A stretch of 58,181 bases of DNA from Chitinophagaceae bacterium (lineage in GTDB: Bacteria > Bacteroidota > Bacteroidia > Chitinophagales > Chitinophagaceae): assembly GCA_947451935.1 (NCBI GenBank), contig CANGBH010000010.1, positions 1-58,181 on the forward strand, read 5' to 3'. Positions within the stretch are counted from its first letter, which is position 1. Each line of letters opens with the position of its first letter. Of the stretch, positions 52,705-58,181 are shown piece after piece. The notes beneath the pieces were generated by a model. It made no database searches and was not told the DNA's origin. It saw only the letters and a program-made list of their open reading frames with translations. A program made the translations under genes and the position numbers.

Positions 52705-53112
52705 ATGTTGAAACTTCAAGTAATTGGACATCTAGGCAAAGATTGTGTAACGAATGTTGTGAACGGGAAAAATGTAATCAACTTCAGTGTGGCCCATTCG
52801 GAGAAATACAAAGATGCTTCAGGTGTTCAAAAAGAAAAAACAATTTGGGTTGAGTGTGCTTATTGGACTGAGCGCACCGCTATTGCACCTTATTTGAAAA
52901 AAGGGCAGTTAGTCTATGCAGAAGGAACTCCAGACATGCGATCATATACAAAAAATGATGGCACTACAGGAACGTCACTTACTCTTCGTATTCTAAGTGT
53001 ACAACTCTTAGGAGGCTCTAGTCGAAATGAAGACGGTGGCAATGAAGGCAATGTTAGTTCAGAGAACTTAGGAGCCATTTCAGGAAGCACGGCGGAGGAC
53101 TTACCTTTTTAA
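52705..53112 (+). CDS. ssb: Single-stranded DNA-binding protein
   Basis: 135 aa from the ATG at 52705 (MLKLQVIGHLGKD), the usual SSB start; the frame is open 21 codons upstream without family similarity. The OB-fold shows VINFSVAHSEKYKDASG, KTIWVECAYWTERTA, PYLKKGQLVYAEGTPDMRSY and LTLRILSVQLLGG. A short Gly/Asn/Glu linker leads to the protein-interaction tail AEDLPF. The length is short for a housekeeping SSB but normal for Bacteroidota. Confidence 0.95.
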   Translation: MLKLQVIGHLGKDCVTNVVNGKNVINFSVAHSEKYKDASGVQKEKTIWVECAYWTERTAIAPYLKKGQLVYAEGTPDMRSYTKNDGTTGTSLTLRILSVQLLGGSSRNEDGGNEGNVSSENLGAISGSTAEDLPF

Positions 53113-53136
53113 GAGAACGAGTTTAACCCAGTAAGA

Positions 53137-53886
53137 TTAGGAGATGATGGACCGAATAATTTCTTTTAGGTCCATCATTTTTCGTTTATAATCAATCCGA
53201 TTAGATAAGATAGGATTTATAGAAAGCAATGTATCATGACTTTGGTTAATCATTTCTGTAACCACTTGAAGTCCAGCATCATCTAGGCCTACATCAATGA
53301 GGACATTTTCCTCGTTTTTCTTTAAGTCATCCTTTATATCGGCTAAATCATCTTGAATAAGGAAGTACGTCATTAATGCATACCATGCTCGAATAGCTTT
53401 AGCCTCATCAAAATTTTCAGACGGAATACTCGTAATCGAAAGCAAATAACTATCGGCTCTATTTAAAGAAGGAAAACGCGTACCTAATAATGAGTTGCCC
53501 TGCTTTCTCAATACGGGCTGCGAAAGGTATTCGGTAATGTCAGAAAACAAGATTGGTCTAGTTAACGATGGCCTAGCATACTCTATAGTCTGAGAAACAT
53601 GAGTAGCCCAATCGATTTCATTGTGTTCTAGTAATGCCGCAGAATGAAGGATAGATTCATTTAACGTTAAAAAAACTTCACTAATTATGAATTCCTTTTC
53701 TGCGCCACAACGCAGAAGAATATCTGTATAGATTGGCATAAAAAAATACCCTGGAGCAGGAGGGACATAAATTGAACGATTTTTCCAATACAAATTTTCC
53801 CTTGGAACAGCTCTGTTTACATAGGCCTCTGCGATATCGAGGTCTACGCCATATGCAAGCTTAAGGTCATCCTTGGTAAAAAACAT
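53137..53886 (-). CDS. Hypothetical protein, no recognised family
   Basis: 249 aa, soluble, with no signal peptide. The N-terminal 60 residues (FFTKDDLKLAYGVDLDIAEAYVNR onward) look like a compact helical domain with Tyr/Pro-rich NRSIYVPPAPGYF. The remainder is helical and acidic, with YFLIQDDLADIKDDL near 190 and a basic C-terminal helix. The Asp-rich stretch recalls isoprenoid synthase DDxxD motifs, but the second motif is missing. It lies 10 bp after the DUF4296 gene, so it is probably part of that operon. I do not assign a function. Confidence 0.65.
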   Translation of the reverse strand: MFFTKDDLKLAYGVDLDIAEAYVNRAVPRENLYWKNRSIYVPPAPGYFFMPIYTDILLRCGAEKEFIISEVFLTLNESILHSAALLEHNEIDWATHVSQTIEYARPSLTRPILFSDITEYLSQPVLRKQGNSLLGTRFPSLNRADSYLLSITSIPSENFDEAKAIRAWYALMTYFLIQDDLADIKDDLKKNEENVLIDVGLDDAGLQVVTEMINQSHDTLLSINPILSNRIDYKRKMMDLKEIIRSIIS

Positions 53887-53896
53887 ACGTAATATT

Positions 53897-54268
53897 TTAC
53901 TTGAAATGCGATTTGGTGTTTGAATAAACTCTCTCCTTTTTCCTCACAGATCTATCATGGGTAGAATCAATTACGATCTTAAAAAGGGATGGATTTTGGG
54001 TATAGAACGAATAGCTTTTTGAGAAAATAGCAGCATCTGTATTATGCAACTGCAACACTTTGCTGATCTCACTTTTATATACAGAATCCGAATTCAATGA
54101 GGAGTCCTTTAAGATATATGACTCTGCATAGGATTCAGCAACGGCTATATCCAATAAGATATCAGCCATTGGATTTATTTTTATTACATCCCTAGGAATA
54201 CTTTGATCTCCAAGTGAACAAGAATACAATATCAAGACCACGAAAATTGAAAATAGTGCACCTCTCAT
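53897..54268 (-). CDS. DUF4296-family lipoprotein
   Basis: 123 aa. The N-terminus FSIFVVLILYSCS is a lipoprotein signal with Cys16, so the protein is membrane-anchored. The centre INPMADILLDIAVAESYAESYI with the later FSKSYSFYTQNPSLFKIVIDS matches DUF4296, a short Bacteroidota family of unknown role. It overlaps the DUF4835 gene by 4 bp (ATGA), so the two are translationally coupled. Confidence 0.8.
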   Translation of the reverse strand: MRGALFSIFVVLILYSCSLGDQSIPRDVIKINPMADILLDIAVAESYAESYILKDSSLNSDSVYKSEISKVLQLHNTDAAIFSKSYSFYTQNPSLFKIVIDSTHDRSVRKKERVYSNTKSHFK

Positions 54269-55203
54269 TTCAATTCTTGTTTATACTTTGATGCATTTGA
54301 GATATCTAGCTTTGTACAAAGCTCTTGCGCTCTTGCTTTTTCTTGAGAATTCCCTTTTTTAAAAAGTTTGATAATCTCATCCGTCTTCCCTTGAAAGAAA
54401 AATGGAGTTATCATGAGATTAGGTGTTTCAGAATTCAATGTGTTCAGCATTGAAAACGAGTTTAAAATTTGCTCACGCGCCTGACTTTCATTTTCAATCA
54501 TTTTGTCCATACCCTGGCGGTAATAGGTGTAAATAGCATCATGGGCTAGTGCATAACGACTATTTTGTAAATTCTCAGAAAGCCAATACCTATTTCGTTG
54601 TCCGTCAAATGGCTTCCATCCAGAGATGGAACGACCATCAGGAGCACCACTCACAATGGTATTTGCCTTTTGAAAGTAAGGATCTCCTCCCCTAGGAGAG
54701 AATGAATCATAATCCAATCCGAGTATAATATTAATGTAATATGCAAAAACAGCAGCAAGATTAGCCGACAATGGCTCGGCTCCCGATATTCGACTTTCAT
54801 TAAATTCAATTGGCTGAAATTCTACATATCGAAATGAGATTTCATTATCAATATAGTTAACCAATGGAGATAAATAATTGGTATTATAAATAGGCCTTCC
54901 AGCTTGAATAGTGAGTGAACCTTTATATACGTTAGGCTCAACAATAGTTTGTAGATTTAATAAGAAACTACATTCAATACGTTCATTCATATCAAACACA
55001 TCTCCAGTCCATTTGCGCTTATTGATAAAATTGATGAGTGAAGATTGTAGGGTCTGAAATACCTTTTTGTCAACTGTACTTCCAATCTGATTATAAACAA
55101 CAGTGATTTTTGCATTTACTTCTTGCGAAAATCCAACCTGAACCCCAACTACTGAAGCAAATAGAAACAAGAGTGACAAGAGAAGCGATCTATTAAATCT
55201 CAT
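54265..55203 (-). CDS. DUF4835-family periplasmic protein (possibly PorD)
   Basis: 312 aa with a signal peptide (LLLSLLFLFASVVGVQVGF). The early VNAKITVVYNQIGSTVDKKVF segment with FINKRKWTGDVFDMNERIEC, then YYINIILGLDYDSFSPRGGDP and GWKPFDGQRNRYWLSENL, is the DUF4835 pattern. Some annotations call this family type IX secretion protein PorD, which I recall but cannot verify here. It is downstream of bamD and rpoZ as usual for Bacteroidota, although coaBC, which often lies between, is absent. Confidence 0.83.
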   Translation of the reverse strand: MRFNRSLLLSLLFLFASVVGVQVGFSQEVNAKITVVYNQIGSTVDKKVFQTLQSSLINFINKRKWTGDVFDMNERIECSFLLNLQTIVEPNVYKGSLTIQAGRPIYNTNYLSPLVNYIDNEISFRYVEFQPIEFNESRISGAEPLSANLAAVFAYYINIILGLDYDSFSPRGGDPYFQKANTIVSGAPDGRSISGWKPFDGQRNRYWLSENLQNSRYALAHDAIYTYYRQGMDKMIENESQAREQILNSFSMLNTLNSETPNLMITPFFFQGKTDEIIKLFKKGNSQEKARAQELCTKLDISNASKYKQELK

Positions 55204-55319
55204 ATAAAGTCTACATTTTTAGCATCTAAATCCTTTCTTGAAAGCAATTGTAATTTACTCAATTTGATTGACCTAGCTAAAATAGATACTTGAGAAATAG
55301 CTAATCTTTATGAAATAAA

Positions 55320-55349
55320 AAAAGCGGAGGTTTAGAACCTGCCGCTTTT
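55320..55349 (-). terminator. Terminator after rpoZ
   Basis: AAAAGCGG / CCGCTTTT arms with an inner AGGTT/AACCT stem and a one-base bulge, followed on minus by TTTTATTT. It lies 18 bp past the rpoZ stop and separates bamD-rpoZ from the DUF4835 group. Confidence 0.8.
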
Positions 55350-55367
55350 AAAAAAAGTAAAATCTAT

Positions 55368-55709
55368 TTAACGGAATAAATCTTCGTCATTTTTGCGGAA
55401 ATAAACTTTATCCTCCATAAACTCTTGAGTAGCCAAAAGTGCAGGATTAGGCATTTTCTCATAGGCCTTTGAAATTTCAATCTGCTCTTTATTTTCATGA
55501 ATTTCTTCAAGGCTGTCGGTATGACTTGCGAACTCTTCTAATTTATTATGAAGTTCTTCCTTTATTGAAATATTGATTTGGCTCGCACGTTTTGCGATGA
55601 TAGAGATTGACTCGTAGAGATTACCAGTCTTTTGCTTAATGGCGCTAAGATCTTTGGTCTCTGCTACATTGGGAACATTATTTCCTACCTGTCTGCGTAG
55701 TCTGCTCAT
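55368..55709 (-). CDS. rpoZ: DNA-directed RNA polymerase subunit omega
   Basis: 113 aa, the Bacteroidota form of omega/RPB6. TKDLSAIKQKTGNLYESISIIAKRASQINI is the conserved helix set that clamps the beta' subunit (NLYES-x-x-I-x-x-RA-x-Q-I); a charged linker and a PNPALLATQEFMEDKVYFR-like tail follow. It starts 32 bp inside the end of bamD, which is a conserved linkage in the phylum. It ends at a terminator. Confidence 0.88.
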   Translation of the reverse strand: MSRLRRQVGNNVPNVAETKDLSAIKQKTGNLYESISIIAKRASQINISIKEELHNKLEEFASHTDSLEEIHENKEQIEISKAYEKMPNPALLATQEFMEDKVYFRKNDEDLFR

Positions 55710-56502
55710 GATTAAGTGATTTTAAATTATTCTTGCTCAAAGTTAAGTAACGTTCTGCTTCTTTCATCAATTTACTTTCCGGAAACCGATCTTGAAAATC
55801 TTCTGCTTCTACGATAACCTTTTGATAACGCTCAGCTTGCTTTTCAGGAATACTCATAGCGGCATATTTATAGTATGCCCTCACAGCCATCAATTTATAC
55901 TCATCCCCTTTGGGAGAGTCAGGGTAATTATTTAACAAGGTGGTGTAGGTAAGTGCAGCAGCTCTGTATTGACTAACATTGTAGTACAATTGAGCGGATA
56001 ATGCCTCTTTCTTCTCAAGCTTAGCCTGGCATTTTGCTACAAGGGCTTCAGCATCTTTTATTCGAGTCGATTCAGGATGTGTATTTATGAAAATCTGAAG
56101 CATCCCAATAGCCTTTATCGTGTTGCTTTGTTCCAGCTCCGCTTTAGGTGACTGCTTATAGAAGCAGAAAGCCTGCATATATTCAACTTCCTCAGCTCGG
56201 GCATTATTAGAGAACACTTCTAAATATCCTTTAAAGAGACTTTCCGCAGTAATATAATCCCTTAAATAATATTGAGCATATGCATATCGGTAATAAAGAT
56301 CATCAAATTGAGGCGTGCCTTTGAAAACGGGGAAAAGCTCCTCGTATAAAATTTGAGATTGCCTATAATTTTTGCCCTCGTAATAGGTGTTTGCCATCTT
56401 CAACTTATATTCAAAGTCCTTGCTCTTCAACACTTTGCTGAACTTAGAACATGATGAGAATATCACCAAAGACGAAAGAAAAATTAGAGTGTATCTTAAC
56501 AT
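55678..56502 (-). CDS. bamD: Outer membrane assembly lipoprotein BamD
   Basis: 274 aa. The signal LIFLSSLVIFSSCS ends in a lipobox with Cys18. TPR-like repeats follow: YKLKMANTYYEGKNYRQSQI, YYRYAYAQYYLRDYITAESL, and YNVSQYRAAALTYTTLLNNYP, typical of BamD/YfiO. It binds BamA and helps insert beta-barrel proteins. An exact -7 box (TATTTTTG, 56511-56518) lies 9 bp before the ATG. Confidence 0.92.
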   Translation of the reverse strand: MLRYTLIFLSSLVIFSSCSKFSKVLKSKDFEYKLKMANTYYEGKNYRQSQILYEELFPVFKGTPQFDDLYYRYAYAQYYLRDYITAESLFKGYLEVFSNNARAEEVEYMQAFCFYKQSPKAELEQSNTIKAIGMLQIFINTHPESTRIKDAEALVAKCQAKLEKKEALSAQLYYNVSQYRAAALTYTTLLNNYPDSPKGDEYKLMAVRAYYKYAAMSIPEKQAERYQKVIVEAEDFQDRFPESKLMKEAERYLTLSKNNLKSLNHEQTTQTGRK

Positions 56503-56510
56503 AAGGGGTG

Positions 56511-56518
56511 CAAAAATA
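56511..56518 (-). promoter_or_regulatory. bamD promoter, -7 box TATTTTTG
   Basis: Exact TAnnTTTG match followed by C, 8 bp before the bamD ATG, predicting a leader of only a few nucleotides. Confidence 0.6.
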
Positions 56519-56584
56519 AGGCTTTTTTATACAATTATCTAAGGTATGTATTCAGGGTTAGAGAGAGGGTTAAACAAGTCATAA

Positions 56585-56609
56585 AAAAACCCTCCATAGG
56601 AGGGTTTTT
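56585..56609 (-). terminator. Terminator after the OmpA-family gene
   Basis: AAAAACCCTCC / GGAGGGTTTTT arms around ATA, with a T run continuing on the minus strand. It lies 19 bp past the OmpA-family stop. Confidence 0.92.
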
Positions 56610-56627
56610 GAAAAATATAATTAAACC

Positions 56628-57395
56628 TTATTTTTTCCTGAGGTTTGGATGGGGTGCAGGCACCGAATTTGGACCTTCAATGGCTTCGCCCGTAGCACTT
56701 AGGTCAACGGTATTTAAATCGCCAGAAGATTGGCCATACCTAAAGACTAAACGCTCAGAACTAATTCCTTGCTTTTGAAAAAGGAAATTGATTACTGTAT
56801 TAACACGATCCCAACTAAGCTGTTGACTTGCTTTTGACGCCTCTGCATAGCCAGTGATTATTAACTTACATCCAGGATTGTTTTTCAATCTATCTGCAGT
56901 AGAAACTAATAAAGCTTGTGCATCTTTACTAAGTTTTGTAGATCCCTTTGCAAAGCTAATGCTTGGAACATCACTTAATGTACATGCAGGTATTGAGCGA
57001 ATCATTTTACAACATTCAGGATCTGGGCATTTTCCAATTCCATCTGCGTCAACAGGTTGACACTCCGTAGGAGTAATAAGTTGCTTGTCTTTGTAATCAG
57101 GAACACCATCACCATCAGTGTCTTGGCTAACTCCATGTGAATCAACTGGAGCTCCAGCTGGCGTATTAGGTTCCATATCAAATTGGTCAGTAACGCCATC
57201 GCCATCAGTGTCATCCAACACAACTTTAGGCAACTTCATTCTTTTAGGTGAATTAAGCTCACCGTAAGAGAATTCAAGAGGATTCTTCCAATACAATGGT
57301 TCAACTGATTTGTGCTTTTTTTGAGCAAAAGTGTCCTGCGCCGCCAAAAGGAACAGACCCACAAACAGCAAGGAAAATATTTTATTGAGCTTCAT
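56628..57395 (-). CDS. OmpA-family protein with thrombospondin type 3 repeats
   Basis: 255 aa. A signal peptide (IFSLLFVGLFLLAAQDTFAQ) is followed by calcium-binding type 3 repeats (DTDGDGVTDQFD and DTDGDGVPDYKD, about 62-105) and a short Cys-rich PDPECC region. The C-terminal OmpA domain (about 135-235) contains ISFAKGSTKLSKDAQALL, LIITGYAEASKASQQLSWDR and VINFLFQKQGIS, and should bind peptidoglycan. The barrel domain common in such proteins is absent, but the next gene upstream encodes a barrel, so the pair may work together. The last 25 residues are a loosely charged tail. Confidence 0.9.
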   Translation of the reverse strand: MKLNKIFSLLFVGLFLLAAQDTFAQKKHKSVEPLYWKNPLEFSYGELNSPKRMKLPKVVLDDTDGDGVTDQFDMEPNTPAGAPVDSHGVSQDTDGDGVPDYKDKQLITPTECQPVDADGIGKCPDPECCKMIRSIPACTLSDVPSISFAKGSTKLSKDAQALLVSTADRLKNNPGCKLIITGYAEASKASQQLSWDRVNTVINFLFQKQGISSERLVFRYGQSSGDLNTVDLSATGEAIEGPNSVPAPHPNLRKK

Positions 57396-57422
57396 ATAAT
57401 ATGTGTTTATTGGGAAGTTTTA

Positions 57423-58181
57423 TTAAAAAATATTGATATTCAATCCAACTGAAAGGAAATTGTAAGTATCCCAATGCCCTGTCAACATAGCATCTCCTAA
57501 TGGAGCGGCTGCCCAACGTTGTCCGTCAAGTAAGTCATCTTTTACAAAAGAAATTCTATCCTCTATAGCAACATTTACTTTCTTAGACAATTTAAACGCT
57601 GCACCAAAACCTGCTGTAGTTGAAATGCGCGAAGTCATTCCAAAAAGTTTAGAATCACTTAAACCATTTGTTTCAGCTGGGGTTTCATACTTGCCATCCA
57701 ATAGAGCTTTAATATCTTTTCGAGTTTGGCTTCTTTCTGCATAGTTACCGCCACTAATTGAGTTAAAGTTGTATTTCTGTCCGCTTGCATTCAACGCATC
57801 CACTTTTGCATCATAGAAAAGTAAACCTACACCCAATATGGAGTATAATCCAAGTTTAGGCTCTGCTCTATGAAAACGAATATTTGAAAAGTTAAGCAGA
57901 ACTTGACCACTCAAATCATTAATAACTGTTTTGTAGTTGTAAAAAACCTTGTCAGTGGCGGGTACTAAACCTACCAAATTTCCAACATATGTCCTTTGAT
58001 GTCCTTGGTAGCCATTTTGACTCCAAGCTGGGTTTTTCATGTAGTTGTAATTGCCCTTCCAATCAAATCCAGTGGCAGTACCATGATAAAATTCTCCTCT
58101 AATTGATAGCAAATAACCCAATGATTTTCTAAGATGAATGCCAAATCCTGCATTAGGAAAAGTTGACGGTACATCTCCAGA
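57423..58181 (-). CDS. Outer-membrane beta-barrel protein, N-terminus cut by window end
   Basis: The frame is open to the window edge, so the start and any signal peptide lie beyond 58181; TTG at 58121 is internal. The visible 252 codons show barrel strands: FGIHLRKSLGYLLSIRGEFYHG, QVLLNFSNIRF, KLGLYSILGVGLLFYDAKVD, ISTTAGFGAAFKLSKKVNVAIEDRISF and a C-terminal strand ending LSVGLNINIF. This matches the barrel part of OmpA/OprF-type Bacteroidota proteins. It lies 27 bp upstream of the OmpA-domain gene and is likely co-transcribed with it. Confidence 0.82.
   Translation of the reverse strand, partial: SGDVPSTFPNAGFGIHLRKSLGYLLSIRGEFYHGTATGFDWKGNYNYMKNPAWSQNGYQGHQRTYVGNLVGLVPATDKVFYNYKTVINDLSGQVLLNFSNIRFHRAEPKLGLYSILGVGLLFYDAKVDALNASGQKYNFNSISGGNYAERSQTRKDIKALLDGKYETPAETNGLSDSKLFGMTSRISTTAGFGAAFKLSKKVNVAIEDRISFVKDDLLDGQRWAAAPLGDAMLTGHWDTYNFLSVGLNINIF

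Noticed and set aside
53137-53886. Isoprenoid/terpene synthase because of an Asp-rich motif
   Set aside because: Only one weak DDxxD-like stretch is present, the second metal-binding motif is missing, and the length and context do not fit.

Overview
This is an AT-rich chromosomal segment from a member of the Bacteroidota, most likely a Cytophagales-like lineage. The evidence is the type IX secretion genes (PorU/PorV family), the many promoters of the Bacteroidota -7 form TAnnTTTG, the DUF2490, DUF4835 and DUF4296 families, the CcmD-family gene and the order rpsU-xerC-hpf-tRNAs-tuf-tRNA-Trp-secE-nusG. The species cannot be named from the sequence alone.

Layout. 1-783: the 3' end of a PiT phosphate transporter. 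810-6186 (minus): a tightly packed run of a VTC-type polyphosphate polymerase, a DUF4956 membrane protein, a DUF2490 porin-like protein, then nadC-nadA-nadB for de novo NAD synthesis. 6351-18143 (minus): the transcription/translation core rpsU, xerC, hpf, four tRNAs (Thr-Tyr-Gly-Thr), tuf, tRNA-Trp, secE, nusG, rplK, rplA, rplJ, rplL, rpoB. Two things are odd there: a histone H1-like gene is inserted in opposite orientation between nusG and rplK, and rpoC does not follow rpoB. 18248-18823: riboflavin synthase.

18820-25919 is the most interesting part: a lasso-peptide-type RiPP cluster of the paeninodin layout. It holds a 44-codon precursor gene that no long-ORF search would list (18820-18954), an asparagine-synthetase-like cyclase, a B2 transglutaminase-like protease, a PqqD-like B1 recognition protein, an HPr-kinase-like peptide kinase, an ABC exporter and a nucleotidyltransferase. 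The predicted core starts with Gly after a Thr-Tyr leader end, carries two cysteines and ends in Ser (a plausible kinase target), but has no Asp/Glu at core positions 7-9 where a lasso ring normally closes. A 36-bp palindrome holds the divergent kinase/exporter promoters, and two arrays of the same 14-bp repeat bracket the B2-B1-kinase-exporter part.

25923-32095: a PorU2/PorV2-like sortase and outer-membrane partner pair. 32367-36638: tyrS, tRNA-Gln, a membrane methyltransferase, metZ, an OsmC-family gene and a small coiled-coil gene. 36635-42740 (minus): a nucleotide-sugar operon (DegT aminotransferase, ugd, UDP-xylose synthase, a remnant of another sugar dehydrogenase, rfbB, rfbC, rfbD) for surface polysaccharide, next to waaA for LPS core. 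44620-48317: tdk, ccmB, ccmC, a CcmD-like gene and a glutamate dehydrogenase. 48331-53112: an HsdR-N-like protein, queA, aspartate kinase, an Ldh-family oxidoreductase and ssb. 53137-58181 (minus): an envelope group with DUF4296, DUF4835, rpoZ, bamD, an OmpA protein and a beta-barrel gene cut by the window edge.
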